Below, piece by piece: positions 47,901-58,178 of a stretch of DNA of 64,000 nucleotides (position 1 is the first letter of the stretch; each line of letters starts with the position of its first letter). Position numbers and translations under genes: made by a program. This stretch comes from Flectonema sp. DT1601 (Eukaryota > Euglenozoa > Diplonemea > Diplonemida > Diplonemidae), in contig OZ025792.1 in NCBI GenBank assembly GCA_964019425.1, forward strand, positions 1,302,001 to 1,366,000, written 5' to 3'. The notes below the pieces were generated by a model that was not told the DNA's origin, ran no database searches, and was given only the letters and a program-made list of their open reading frames with translations.

Positions 47901-50547
47901 CAATCATTTCACATGTTCCCATGCAGTCCGAAACATTTGGTCCGCAGGTCTTCACGCACTCATATGCGGCAGGGCAACGGAATCCAGCGATACCTCCACA
48001 TTGCATTGCAGTTGGTGGCTTCGTGTCAGGAGTAGAAGGCCTGGTGGATGGGGCAGCAGATGGAACACATTCACCTCCCTTCGCGGAATCCTCACAAACG
48101 TACCCGGCACCACATCTCATCATGGAGCAAGTAACAACCGGTGGTTTGGTACCGGGAGCCGCTGTCTTCGTAATCATTTCACATGTTCCCATGCAGTCCG
48201 AAACATTTGGTCCGCAGGTCTTTACGCACTCATATGCGGCAGGGCAACGGAATCCAGCGATACCTCCACATTGCATTGCAGTTGGCGGCTTCGTGTCAGG
48301 AGTAGAAGGCCTGGTGGATGGGGCAGCAGATGGAACACATTCACCTCCCTTCGCGGAATCCTCACAAACGTACCCGGCACCACATCTCATCATGGAGCAA
48401 GTAACAACCGGTGGTTTGGTACCGGGAGCCGCTGTCTTCGTAATCATTTCACATGTTCCCATGCAGTCCGAAACATTTGGTCCGCAGGTCTTTACGCACT
48501 CATATGCGGCAGGGCAACGGAATCCAGCGATACCTCCACATTGCATTGCAGTTGGCGGCTTCGTGTCAGGAGTAGAAGGCCTGGTGGATGGGGCAGCAGA
48601 TGGAACACATTCACCTCCCTTCGCGGAATCCTCACAAACGTACCCGGCACCACATCTCATCATGGAGCAAGTAACAACCGGTGGTTTGGTACCGGGAGCC
48701 GCTGTCTTCGTAATCATTTCACATGTTCCCATGCAGTCCGAAACATTTGGTCCGCAGGTCTTCACGCACTCATATGCAGCAGGGCAACGGAATCCAGCGA
48801 TACCTCCACATTGCATTGCAGTTGGTGGCTTCGTGTCAGGAGTAGAAGGCCTGGTGGCTGGGGCAGCAGATGGAACACATTCACCTCCCTTCGCGGAATC
48901 CTCACAAACGTACCCGGCACCACATCTCATCATGGAGCAAGTAACAACCGGTGGTTTGGTACCGGGAGCCGCTGTCTTCGTAATCATTTCACATGTTCCC
49001 ATGCAGTCCGAAACATTTGGTCCGCAGGTCTTTACGCACTCATATGCGGCAGGGCAACGGAATCCAGCGATACCTCCACATTGCATTGCAGTTGGCGGCT
49101 TCGTGTCAGGAGTAGAAGGCCTGGTGGATGGGGCAGCAGATGGAACACATTCACCTCCCTTCGCGGAATCCTCACAAACGTACCCGGCACCACATCTCAT
49201 CATGGAGCAAGTAACAACCGGTGGTTTGGTACCGGGAGCCGCTGTCTTCGTAATCATTTCACATGTTCCCATGCAGTCCGAAACATTTGGTCCGCAGGTC
49301 TTCACGCACTCATATGCGGCAGGGCAACGGAATCCAGCGATACCTCCACATTGCATTGCAGTTGGCGGCTTCGTGTCAGGAGTAGAAGGCCTGGTGGATG
49401 GGGCAGCAGATGGAACACATTCACCTCCCTTCGCGGAATCCTCACAAACGTACCCGGCACCACATCTCATCATGGAGCAAGTAACAACTGGTGGTTTGGT
49501 GTCAGGAACGTCCTTCTTACAGATACCCATGCAGTCAACAATACCCGCACACTGAGTTCCCAAGAAACAACTATGTCCATCAGGGCACTGTAGACCAGCC
49601 TTTCCACCACATTCCTGAGGTTTCTGTTCCATGCATTCTCCCATACAGTCCGTAGTACCAGCAGCACATGGAGGCATCACACAATCGTATCCAGTTGGGC
49701 ACCGAAGTCCTGCAATACCACCACACTTTGGTGTGGTTGGTGGTTTGGTGTCAGGAGTTGTTGTCTTTGGTACAATCATTTCACATGTTCCCATGCAGTC
49801 CGAAACATTTGGTCCGCAGGTCTTCACGCACTCATATGCGGCAGGGCAACGGAATCCAGCGATACCTCCACATTGCATTGCAGTTGGCGGCTTCGTGTCA
49901 GGAGTAGAAGGCCTGGTGGCTGGGGCAGCAGATGGAACACATTCACCTCCCTTCGCGGAATCCTCACAAACGTACCCGGCACCACATCTCATCACGGCGC
50001 AGGTAACAACTGGTGGTTTGGTGTCAGGAGTAGAAGGCCTGGTGGCTGGGACAGCAGATGGAACACATTCACCTCCCTTAGTGGAATCCTCACAAACGTA
50101 CCCGGCACCACATCTCATCACGGCGCAGGTAACAACTGGTGGTTTGGTGTCAGGAGTAGAAGGCCTGGTGGCTGGGGCAGCAGATGGAACACATTCACCT
50201 CCCTTCGCGGAATCCTCACAAACGTACCCGGCACCACATCTCATCATGGAGCAAGTAACAACCGGTGGTATGGTACCGGGAGCCGCTGTCTTCGTAATCA
50301 TTTCACATGTTCCCATGCAGTCCGAAACATTTGGTCCGCAGGTCTTCACGCACTCGTAACCAGCAGTGCACTGAAGCCCGGCAATACCTCCGCATTGAGC
50401 AGGCGTACTGGTGACAGAAGCACACTCAGGCTGCTTAGTCGCGGCATTCATAACGCAAGTTGTACCAACTTGGCATCTCAAGTTGGCGCAAGTTATCTGC
50501 TGACCTTGAGTCAGATATGCCAGCATGCTTAAGATTAGAATCCTCAT
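44947..50547 (-). CDS. Large Cys-rich repetitive surface protein, type I membrane
   Basis: A single-exon protein of 1,866 residues. A signal peptide (MRILILSMLAYLTQGQQ) is followed by about 1,050 residues of two alternating Cys modules. One is of the form CGGIAGxxCPxxYxC...CMGTC. The other is of the form VTCSMMRCGAGYVCEDSAKGGECVPS reduced to its Cys pattern. They are linked by Pro/Thr-rich spacers (TRPSTPDTKPP). Then come several unique Cys-rich blocks and seven modules ending in (W/Y/D)CC...C, such as WSFAQRKWCCEERQVGC and WSAHQKDWCCDEENIAC. A membrane span near residue 1820 (IIYGIVGAVAALCIGGALV) and a short cytoplasmic tail (KKNQNK...) end the protein. This architecture suits a surface or wall-anchored adhesin or coat protein. 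The CGGIAG module occurs in walled microbial eukaryotes. The coding region is more GC-rich than neighbouring genes. Confidence 0.9.
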   Translation of the reverse strand: MRILILSMLAYLTQGQQITCANLRCQVGTTCVMNAATKQPECASVTSTPAQCGGIAGLQCTAGYECVKTCGPNVSDCMGTCEMITKTAAPGTIPPVVTCSMMRCGAGYVCEDSAKGGECVPSAAPATRPSTPDTKPPVVTCAVMRCGAGYVCEDSTKGGECVPSAVPATRPSTPDTKPPVVTCAVMRCGAGYVCEDSAKGGECVPSAAPATRPSTPDTKPPTAMQCGGIAGFRCPAAYECVKTCGPNVSDCMGTCEMIVPKTTTPDTKPPTTPKCGGIAGLRCPTGYDCVMPPCAAGTTDCMGECMEQKPQECGGKAGLQCPDGHSCFLGTQCAGIVDCMGICKKDVPDTKPPVVTCSMMRCGAGYVCEDSAKGGECVPSAAPSTRPSTPDTKPPTAMQCGGIAGFRCPAAYECVKTCGPNVSDCMGTCEMITKTAAPGTKPPVVTCSMMRCGAGYVCEDSAKGGECVPSAAPSTRPSTPDTKPPTAMQCGGIAGFRCPAAYECVKTCGPNVSDCMGTCEMITKTAAPGTKPPVVTCSMMRCGAGYVCEDSAKGGECVPSAAPATRPSTPDTKPPTAMQCGGIAGFRCPAAYECVKTCGPNVSDCMGTCEMITKTAAPGTKPPVVTCSMMRCGAGYVCEDSAKGGECVPSAAPSTRPSTPDTKPPTAMQCGGIAGFRCPAAYECVKTCGPNVSDCMGTCEMITKTAAPGTKPPVVTCSMMRCGAGYVCEDSAKGGECVPSAAPSTRPSTPDTKPPTAMQCGGIAGFRCPAAYECVKTCGPNVSDCMGTCEMITKTAAPGTKPPVVTCSMMRCGAGYVCEDSAKGGECVPSAAPSTRPSTPDTKPPTAMQCGGIAGFRCPAAYECVKTCGPNVSDCMGTCEMIVPKTTTPDTKPPTTPKCGGIAGLRCPTGYDCMMPPCAAGTTDCIGECMEQKPQECGGKAGLQCPDGHSCFLGTQCAGIVDCMGICKKDVPDTKPPVVTCSMMRCGAGYVCEDSAKGGECVPSAAPATRPSTPDTKPPTAMQCGGIAGFRCPAAYECVKTCGPNVSDCMGTCEMITKTAAPGTKSPAECKDGEKKQKDCNTCTCRKGMFVCTEKACEQRCGGIGGLRCPVGFKCEGSCPPGMTDCMGTCKEDRPVSGKVCKSSDDCAKSEFCRQVQDAKSSGCGKEMVCTPRAKKGDMCGGYTTPCYHSVCLSSLKCVTSQMIMDAPGTCVEPILAVGEVCRVEDVTTWMAVDRSVDCPKGTKCTMQGDSKEWKCVVSSVARCVPTSCGDEEKCVIEKGSVRCIAPTVDDKCNLKMDRSILCAAGGLCQKGYACTGCQQTCKCDVRGNKVCTKECRPTCEKVDDKTDCMTEPVSEWDTLGCRTYSCFGFTRSASIEEMKYCCEKTGRYCKKDEDDKFDCKSDPKGWSFAQRKWCCEERQVGCPVAKFDCSVPDDSVQIMKGADGFLQTSVVDVSMWDEKRAAYCCEKFQVGCPADKDQFDCDWSTTTFAPWSDAQSEWCCAVKGIRCPEKEVEGGKTEEEKKCQAKRDERQAWGEDTRKYCCLNEGAGCATEKYDCYGDSRKMSKWSAHQKDWCCDEENIACKVDCRADANVLAESEKKDCCSSKGLHCGKDEIVDVDPVDEKKHRRSIRLSFKGSIAKILENPKRFLRKFRKTILRVSKGLKPSNLLIKYVGGLMKDNAVPPQDARERWGTTIPSSWNTKLFADEDATAFNRGVATLGHGVSSTREQQTMGDQGSFIDLDIQDDDAALVDSLTDVLRSSIEESRVGGGPLRDNGDGSTVIVEPIGKGMEELPSPSNDDKKDDNSSIIYGIVGAVAALCIGGALVAFTVYKKNQNKTSIEGGEFLSAMEEVQSTPAPKEVQVTRI
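47383..50345 (-). repeat. Tandem coding repeats, 270-bp and 522-bp periods
   Basis: The same word (catttcacatgttcccatg on the plus strand) begins at 47383, 47905, 48175, 48445, 48715, 48985, 49255, 49777 and 50299. The spacings are 522, five times 270, then 522 twice. Copies at 270-bp spacing differ at only a few bases each. A longer block that includes the CGGKAGLQCPDGHSC module occurs twice, about 1,872 bp apart (near 47640-47900 and 49510-49775). All periods are multiples of three, so copy-number changes keep the protein in frame. High identity implies recent expansion or gene conversion. Confidence 0.92.
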
Positions 50548-53500
50548 CGTTTGTTTGTTTTGTAATCTGAAGGTAAGAAATCAGACTGATTAAGAAGCTA
50601 CCAAAGTGATTAAATTTAAAATGCAAACACACCAGCAGCAGACATGAATAATGTTACCCAATACTGTAAGAGAAGGTGTGAATGAAACTCGTATCAACCA
50701 GAAGTACTAAAAAAAATACCAATCAAACACGTGTGGAGAATAGGTCGCCCTGAAGAGACTGGCAAAACAGACTACAAAACCTAACGTAAATTTGAAATAA
50801 ACTAAAAGAGAGAGAAGAGAGAGAAAAGAGAGATGCAAAAAGATATGAACCAAAAACAGTTCAAGAAGGCGTTGCTTGGTTGAGAGAAAAGGGATCCAAA
50901 AAAAAAGAAAGAAAAAAGCAACGAAAATCCCTGACCAAAAATATCATGTGGGACGAATGAAGATATCTCTTTCATTCATTTTGCCAATGGAATTGTTAAT
51001 CACATAGCCATCAAATACCTATTTCTGAGTAAAACAGTTGTCTCTCACATCAGAAAGAGTAAGCATGATTGATTGTTGTACCGCAGGACCGAAGTCATTA
51101 TCGCTGTGTTTACTTGTGTTGACTAAAGCTGTCTGTAACTAAGTTCTTATAATACACTCGCGCCAATGAAATATGCTATGCTCGTATATAAAGGGAAAAA
51201 GACCCACAGGCTCGCTTTACTTGCAGAGTAAGCGGGAAGAAAGTATGCCCAGAGTAGTAAAATAAAAATATATTTAAGAAGAAAAAGAATTATAAACTGG
51301 AAGAGCAGAGCAGAAGAACACAGCGCTGCAGTGATTTCTTCGCAAGATTCGAACCTGCCAACTAAATATCTCTCGTGGGGTATGTCAATACGAAAAGTGT
51401 TCACAAAATGCGTTCACTCGAAAACAAAAGAAAATAACCAAACAATAAGAAAGTACGAGGGGAAAAAACCCCCAGCTTAATATGAAAAATGAAAGCACTG
51501 ATGGAAAGCAACAGAAACCTACTACGGCCCCCTTTATCGCCCTTTAAAGGGGAACACCCACAGAAGATTTCACGACCTGTAGCTAAACAGTTGAGAAACT
51601 TAATAGTGAAGAGGGGATGATGGAAAAAAGGTAATATATAAAATAAAATTGTGGTCAGCTAATGGGCAAATTGAGGTCAGCTAATAAGGGGTAAAAAAAT
51701 AATTAATAGATAGATAGATAGAAAATAATAACCGACTCTCACTAAATGCTGAAATATAATAACGGGAAGTAAGAAGAAGAAAAAAAAAAAAAGAAAACAG
51801 AGAGAAGGTCAAAAGCAACCAACCAATGCTGTCAGTGAGAATTCCCTTTTATCTCAGATAGAATTTGAGTTAATTATAAGATAATACACTGAATCAAAAC
51901 ATATTGTTCTGCTGTGAAATCTTATACTACTTGTTTCAGGTAGTTGGGTTAGTGTATTTTTTCAAACAAATATGCGACGTTCCACAAATCAGCTAGCTGC
52001 GCAATGGACCTCGCATCCTAATAGAAGGATTGCCTTGGGTTTATCATGTAAGAAGAGATGACTACACAACCCTTGTCCAATCGCAAAAGACAGCCAACAT
52101 TAACGAAGAACAGACGAAGAGAATTGCTCTATACATTAAAATAAAAAAAAAAAAGACAAACCGTCTTATTCGATAACGGTGACTAAATAAGTAAAGAGCG
52201 TGTGTGTGGGTCCATAAGAAAAATGAGATTTAAATAAAGGTTTTTGGTAGTGGTACAAATTTAAATGATAAAGTTGAAAACTCCTATGAAATATTTCAGG
52301 CATTAGTTATTGAGTCTGCAATGTGTTACACTTGACTCTCTTGAACACCTCGTATCACCATGTGGTAGTAGTAACGTGTGTCATCATCAGGAGGGAAAAA
52401 ATGGATAGCCACAACAAAAACTTCTGGACTGGTAAACTCTATTCGAAAAATTAAAAAAAAAAAAAATGAAAAAAACAAGTAGGAAAAACAGAACAAAGAA
52501 AAAAAAAAAAAAAAAAAATAGGAACAATACTCTAAGATGAAATGAAGAACGTAGGGGGGGAAAAAAAAAAGAAATAAAAAATTATATAAATTATTAGCAC
52601 ACCAAAGAACCATAACAACGTTGAGAGGTTCTGTATAAAAAAGAAATTCTCATATTATGGTATTTCGATTTTTATTTTGAATATTATTTCTATCGACAAA
52701 GCAAGGCTCTAGACACTGAGCTCAATCTATTATCGCTGTACGCAACACACAAAAGTAACAAAAGAGGATCAGTAAATAACTAACCCGGATATATTTGTAA
52801 ATGACCGACATATGACAAAGTGATGCCTATTTCATCTACACTCCTGCTCTTTTAACCGTTACTGAAAGAATAACCGTAAACGAATACCTGCTAAAAGGAT
52901 TGATATGAAAAAAAAAAAAAAAAAAATTAAAAAAAAGCTTATAAATGAAGTGAACCAATCCTTAGCCATAAGAATTTCCGCTAAAAAACGGAGTTAGTAG
53001 AAATGAGTAAGAAGTTAAATCAAAAGAAGAGAAAGAATTCGGCATCTCACTAAATATTTCTCACATTTTATTTTGGTTTTGTTTGTACGCAACCGAAAAC
53101 AAGCCAATAAAGTAATGGGTGTCAACGTTTCGTTACGCTGCCATAATTCTCTTTCGCTCATCTTCGAGATGGGAAAAAAAAAACACTCCCGTGTGTGCTT
53201 TTTTTTTTTTTTTTTGAGTTGAAAAATTGTTTTGACAATAAATATTTGGAACCAGCTGGTCACCATCTGAAAAGTGATGCTCGTTCCTGTGGTCTGTATT
53301 TCGCACAAGTTAAAACAAAAGGAATGAATAAGAAATAGAAAATGGAAACTAAAACATAAGTAACAGAGCTAAGCTGTATTGAAGTTATCAACACACAACA
53401 GGTACAGAAACAGTAACATTAAAGACACCGCAATGCTCGACGACACCAGAGGAAGTTCCAACAGTCAACGTACATGACGAACATTAGTAATCGTCTAGAG

Positions 53501-54318
53501 AGTTGCCGGGCGTGTTTGGATCCGTAAGTCTCGAAAAAAAAAAAAAAAAATGAAATTTAAATTGAAATTGCATGTTCTGTAATTCCCAATTAAAACATTT
53601 GGGACATAGACGTGATGACGCTTGCCTTAACAAGGGAGTTGAGGCAGCATCAGGATTGCTTTTTTTTTTTTTTTTTTTTTTTTTCAATTATTAGTGGTGT
53701 AGTAGATCTAGGTTTATATATTCAGGGGGGGGATCGATCCTCGTCGGATCACGTTATTACTTATATTCCAATTGGATAAAAAAACGTAAAGTAATACCCC
53801 TCCCCCTGTTGGATAATAAAATAAGGACAACAAAAAGTAAAGTAGTTCTCTCTGTAGTTGTTATAATAGACAAAGGCTTCAAGCTTTAATTCCAGGGAGA
53901 GTTACTAAAATAAACGATTTATGATACAATAGTTGACTAAAGATTTAATTTCAGAGAGGGTGGGGAAAAAAAATTGATTAAAATTTTAGATAATTCTTTT
54001 TTCCTTTTTTCTTTAAATTAGACGGAAGGGAGCACAAGAGACAAATTGATTTTGCCCCACCACTCCCACTCCCACTTCCATTTTCTTATTACTCATTTTC
54101 TAATTGGATAAAATAAAGAATACCCCTTCTCAACTCTTAGAACAAGTTTGAGTTGGAATATACATAAATGGGATAATCAAACTGGTAACCAAAACAACGA
54201 GAAAACGTAAGTAACGATACACGATGAATTCTTAATGTTTCTTTCTTTTTAATTCGAAATAATACTTTTTATAGACCATTAGTCATGATTAGCACCAACA
54301 CAACATGTGATTTCAATA
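50548..54318. other. Gene-poor stretch
   Basis: About 3.8 kb without a supportable gene. It contains A/T runs (52141, 52450, 52500, 52914, 53200, 53535, 53661) and a short GATA repeat near 51709. An acceptor-like TTCAG lies about 20 bp 5' of the Cys-rich gene's ATG. A tRNA T-arm-like palindrome near 51345-51362 lacks the rest of a tRNA. Confidence 0.5.
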
Positions 54319-56580
54319 TTACTTACCAACGTAAGGATGCATTCCAAGAATACCAACCTCAGGTCTATCAGAAGCTACTTCCTTTAGACATTGAGCGGCA
54401 AAGTCATGTGCATCGTGTCCACCCATCGCTTCAATACTTGGAAGCTCAATATCGACTTCTCCTTTTGACATTCTACGACAGAATAAGAAAGGGCTGAAGT
54501 CACCTGTTAATGAGAATGGAATCTTTCCTGTCGCACACTGACAGGCCAGAATACCTAATCCCCAAATGTCAGTTGGCTTTTCTGCTTCACCTCTACAAGC
54601 CTCAGGTGACATGTAGATTGGAGTTCCGACAATTTTACCGGCTTCAGTTTTACCCAACTTTGCAGTACCAAAGTCAGCAATTTTGCATTGACCGTCTGTG
54701 TGTAGAAGTACATTCCCAGGCTTTATATCATAGTGAGTAATATTACGACCATGTAAGAATTTAAGTCCCTTCATTATGTCTTTGACGTATCTTCGTAGTG
54801 CGGTGTGAGGTAATTGACCGAACTGTTCTATAAGTGATTGTAAGGATCCACCAGGTACATATTCCATACAGATGACAACACTTCCAGTGACGACACCACT
54901 TCCAATGTATGAGACAATATTATCGTGTCGTTGTTGTGATAAGATAGTGACTTCATTAATGATTGATTCCACTTCTAGTTGTTGTTGAGTTTGTTTATGA
55001 GGACTTCCTGGTCGTGTGTTTAGTTTTAATGTTTTTAACGCAACGAGACACCCGTTTGATCCGAGTCCAAGTTTTACAGCACCCAGAGCACCACAACCAA
55101 GTATTTTATCGGCTATTCTCCATGGGTCTCCGTGAGTATCAATGAAATTAGTTGCGAATTCTTCTTCTTCATCAGATGTGTACGTCGATGAGCTGCTGAG
55201 AAGATCATCCGCAGCTCCTTTAATTGCTTCACGGAGTCCAAGTGCATCAGACTCATTGTGATTTACTGGTGCGTCCAGATACCTCATTGTCATGGAGATA
55301 GAAAATGATTTGCAAGATGAGTCGGGAAGAAGTTGATTAGTACTTCCATACTTAAACTCTTCCCAATTATCTAACCGTCTGACGTAAGGGTTTGGGATTG
55401 GTGCTCGGCGGATACCCGAAGTTGCTATTTTTCGAAGTCTCTTCACTTGTCTGTCCGAATCGATCTGATCGAGTGTTTGAGCTGCTTCCTTAAACTTGTG
55501 AAGACGAATATCACGAAAGGCAGATGCGAATAGTTGTGTGTTTGGTTGATTCTCAAGAGTTTTATTATCCTTCTCACCCAATACTTCATGAACTACTATA
55601 GTTGGTCCACAATGACGAGGCATATCAGCGTGAACCACATCAACAGGTCTTGATTCGATAACGCTGTCGACAATATCGATGACTGACTCAGCAGCTACAA
55701 AATGACAGTTTATAAAAGACCCTAATGATGATAAGTGAGGTAATTGTAACATTGCATCACCAACAGCACAGGGTGATTTGTTAGTTTGTCCTACTACCAG
55801 TTCTCCTGATGACGCGGCGATGACCCATCCACGACCCCCAACTTTTCTCAATTCGTTTGCACAAGCAAGACCACATTGGACTGCATGAAGAGCATGTTGA
55901 ACGTCAGGTTTGTGTGTGTTCCAACTACAGGTGACTTCATTGTGACTTGTTTGAAATATTGTTCCGTGAAAATTCTTAACTTTACGAGCAATACACTGAA
56001 TGGCTGCAACTGATGTTCTAAAATGTGACTCCGAAGGGGATCCAATGGCTGGGGGTTCAGCAACAACAATACTGAGAACTGTACCTCTTTTTATTTTAAT
56101 TTCTCTAGGAGACATTACCATTGGAGAGAGGCAACGATCCCTATCGAGAGTACTGAATGACAACAGTTTAGAATCGTTTGGATCATCTTCTTCAAAGAAG
56201 TCAGTTGTGACAGCTGGACAGGTATTAAACCTTTTTGGAGAACCAAGAAACGAAGAAGATTCCGAAGGACACTCTCGCAGTAAAGAGTCGTCCGCATCAT
56301 TATCATTCTGATTATCATAAGTAGACGATGCTAAAGTTGCGGGAATATGAACATCACACATAAGAGAACCTGATTGAATAGGCATCTCATAAAGATTTGA
56401 CATCTCAAAGAGAGATGCGCTCCTGACACTTACAACCATCGACTCCATTGCCTGTCTTATTTTATCATCATCAATACCACTGCACTCTGATGTTGACCAT
56501 TCGGTTGGATGAGTGGCAGCCAGTTGTTCCAAAACGAGTATTAATTCATCGCGTTCTGAGTCTAAATTATAACGTTCCAT
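54319..56580 (-). CDS. Nucleotide-cyclase-like domain fused to a MAP3K-like protein kinase
   Basis: A frame of 753 residues. The first 150 are acidic and Ser-rich. Residues ~163-300 resemble a class III nucleotide cyclase fold (GTVLSIVVAEPP, FHGTIFQTSHNEVTCSWN, HALHAVQCGLACANELR, GWVIAASSGELVVG, PCAVGDAMLQLPHLSSLG). The first strand lacks the metal-binding Asp, so cyclase activity is doubtful. Residues ~490-750 are a protein kinase: ILGCGALGAVKLG, VALKTLKLN, catalytic loop HYDIKPGNVLL (HYD for HRD, Asp kept), DFG at ~636, GTPIYMSPE, DIWGLGILACQCATGKIPF. It looks active and closest to STE11/MAP3K kinases. A GTAAGT donor overlaps the last codons (..YVGK then TAA), so the true end may lie in a further short exon. 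The domain order suggests a ligand- or nucleotide-sensing module controlling a MAPK cascade. Confidence 0.82.
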   Translation of the reverse strand: MERYNLDSERDELILVLEQLAATHPTEWSTSECSGIDDDKIRQAMESMVVSVRSASLFEMSNLYEMPIQSGSLMCDVHIPATLASSTYDNQNDNDADDSLLRECPSESSSFLGSPKRFNTCPAVTTDFFEEDDPNDSKLLSFSTLDRDRCLSPMVMSPREIKIKRGTVLSIVVAEPPAIGSPSESHFRTSVAAIQCIARKVKNFHGTIFQTSHNEVTCSWNTHKPDVQHALHAVQCGLACANELRKVGGRGWVIAASSGELVVGQTNKSPCAVGDAMLQLPHLSSLGSFINCHFVAAESVIDIVDSVIESRPVDVVHADMPRHCGPTIVVHEVLGEKDNKTLENQPNTQLFASAFRDIRLHKFKEAAQTLDQIDSDRQVKRLRKIATSGIRRAPIPNPYVRRLDNWEEFKYGSTNQLLPDSSCKSFSISMTMRYLDAPVNHNESDALGLREAIKGAADDLLSSSSTYTSDEEEEFATNFIDTHGDPWRIADKILGCGALGAVKLGLGSNGCLVALKTLKLNTRPGSPHKQTQQQLEVESIINEVTILSQQRHDNIVSYIGSGVVTGSVVICMEYVPGGSLQSLIEQFGQLPHTALRRYVKDIMKGLKFLHGRNITHYDIKPGNVLLHTDGQCKIADFGTAKLGKTEAGKIVGTPIYMSPEACRGEAEKPTDIWGLGILACQCATGKIPFSLTGDFSPFLFCRRMSKGEVDIELPSIEAMGGHDAHDFAAQCLKEVASDRPEVGILGMHPYVGK

Positions 56581-56744
56581 TTTATTACTGTCGAGGATAA
56601 TAAATTAGATAAAAGAAGTATCAATACTGTCGTCGGGGATAACATATTTCTGACAACCATATTTATATTATCAAACCTGTGTTGTGTAATGAACGAAATG
56701 AGATGGAATCATTAAAAAGATAAAAAGGAATCGAATAGAATCGA

Positions 56745-57884
56745 TTATCGTTCGGATTCACATTTTGAGCATCTGCAGATAAACCCGTATCCTATCAAAT
56801 CTTTGTCTCGTTCTGTCTTTGACAGCGAATGATCAATATAAGAAATACATATCTCATCACCTATTTGAATATCCCTAACAGCGATCATATGACAATAAGC
56901 AGACTGTTGTGACACATCAGTAACTATCTCAGCATTAGGATTACAGCTATGATTAGCACAAGACTGAATTGTGTATAAAGCTGTTCCACTAGCTGGTGAT
57001 AAACAGTCGAGACCAGAATACTTATTACACTCTTCCGGAAACTTATCCAAGTATTGATGGACTGGTGATGGTATGGTAACTGCAAGTGCATTCTTCTCAA
57101 ACATTGAAATTATCGAAGAAAAGTTCTCTGTGCACACTAATGCTGATGTCCACTCGTCAAGGTATCTACTTAGACCAGACTGAAGTAGTCTTACTGCCTG
57201 AAATGTTCTGATCTTCATGTCTGTGATTTCTTTTTTACTAGTCTCACCTGTACCATCCCACCAGGTTTTAGCCCTGCAGACTCCAGCATACGGTTCCCAG
57301 GCAATTGAAAATGACTTTGATGTCATGTACCGTACAATTACAGAGGCGACAACTCGAGCAGCAGCGTAAAATATATAATTCTCCGAATGGGAAATACAAT
57401 AGCGGTCGAAAGACGACATTCGAGGATTCTTTGATGAACATAAGACCTGATGATAATCACAGAATGCACTCTTCTCACACTCGACGCTACAAAAATAAGT
57501 CCCGCAATTCATACGACAAGGGATTGGTACACCAATGTCTGAAGGCTTCTTCAATGCGGCTACAGACTTGCATTCCAGACGGATAAGAATCTCCGCGCTG
57601 ACTAAAAACTTTTTGCAATTATGACAAAGTTGATCTTCTCCTTCTTGTTGACTTACTAGCGGTTGTTCATTTAAGATTGTTTCTCCTTTTCTTATCTTTT
57701 TAATCGCAAATAGTCCCTTACCTCTAAATTTATTTGCATATTTCACGACTATCTTTGATTTTGGTTGCCGTTTTGGACATTTTTGGGTTATTGCAATTTT
57801 TACTTTTTTAGAGGCTCGGCGATTGCATCCCCACACTGCACCTTTTTGAAATAATTTCCATCTGCTATTTAGATGTTGTACCAT
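56745..57884 (-). CDS. SET-domain protein, SMYD/SET5-like
   Basis: A single-exon protein of 379 residues. After a basic N-terminus, the SET domain starts with NKFRGKGLFAIKKIRKGETILNE, split by a Cys-rich insert of MYND type (CHNCKKFL, CRMNCGTYFCSVECEKSAFCDYH). The second half has SCANHSCNPNAE, the signature NHxCxPN-type cofactor pocket, then GDEICISYIDHS and the post-SET GFICRCSKC. All hallmark positions for S-adenosylmethionine and lysine binding are visible, so it should be an active protein-lysine methyltransferase. The insert position and short length resemble SMYD5/SET5 relatives. The substrate is unknown. Confidence 0.9.
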   Translation of the reverse strand: MVQHLNSRWKLFQKGAVWGCNRRASKKVKIAITQKCPKRQPKSKIVVKYANKFRGKGLFAIKKIRKGETILNEQPLVSQQEGEDQLCHNCKKFLVSAEILIRLECKSVAALKKPSDIGVPIPCRMNCGTYFCSVECEKSAFCDYHQVLCSSKNPRMSSFDRYCISHSENYIFYAAARVVASVIVRYMTSKSFSIAWEPYAGVCRAKTWWDGTGETSKKEITDMKIRTFQAVRLLQSGLSRYLDEWTSALVCTENFSSIISMFEKNALAVTIPSPVHQYLDKFPEECNKYSGLDCLSPASGTALYTIQSCANHSCNPNAEIVTDVSQQSAYCHMIAVRDIQIGDEICISYIDHSLSKTERDKDLIGYGFICRCSKCESER

Positions 57885-58008
57885 GGAACTATAAAGAAAA
57901 AATGATCGTGAGAATTTTTTTTATTTTTTTTTTCGTTGCTGAATTCGAACGACGTGCTATAATAACAACTAATAAAAATAACAAATAAAATACAAACAGA
58001 ACGATTTC

Positions 58009-58039
<31 letters not shown>

Positions 58040-58178
58040 TCTTCTTCCTGTTTCTTTTTTCAACCTTATCTACTGTAAAGCAGAATCAGCAAAAATAGAA
58101 AAAGAGAAAAAAAAAGTGAAAAGATATAGCGATAAGAGTGTAAATGCAACAAAAAAAAAAAAAAAAAAAAAAAAAATC

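Noticed and set aside
47759-49593. Plus-strand frames of 598 and 530 codons opposite the Cys-rich gene
   Set aside because: They arise because a 270-bp repeat with no antisense stop is copied many times. Their composition is repetitive, and the opposite strand has a signal peptide, Cys modules and a membrane anchor.
47383-50345. CRISPR-like regular repeats
   Set aside because: Units are 270 bp, coding and continuous, with no short repeat/spacer pattern, in a eukaryotic gene.
51340-51370. Perfect tRNA T-arm-like palindrome around a GGTTCGAATC word
   Set aside because: No A box, anticodon arm or pairing acceptor stem is found at the right distance on the minus strand.
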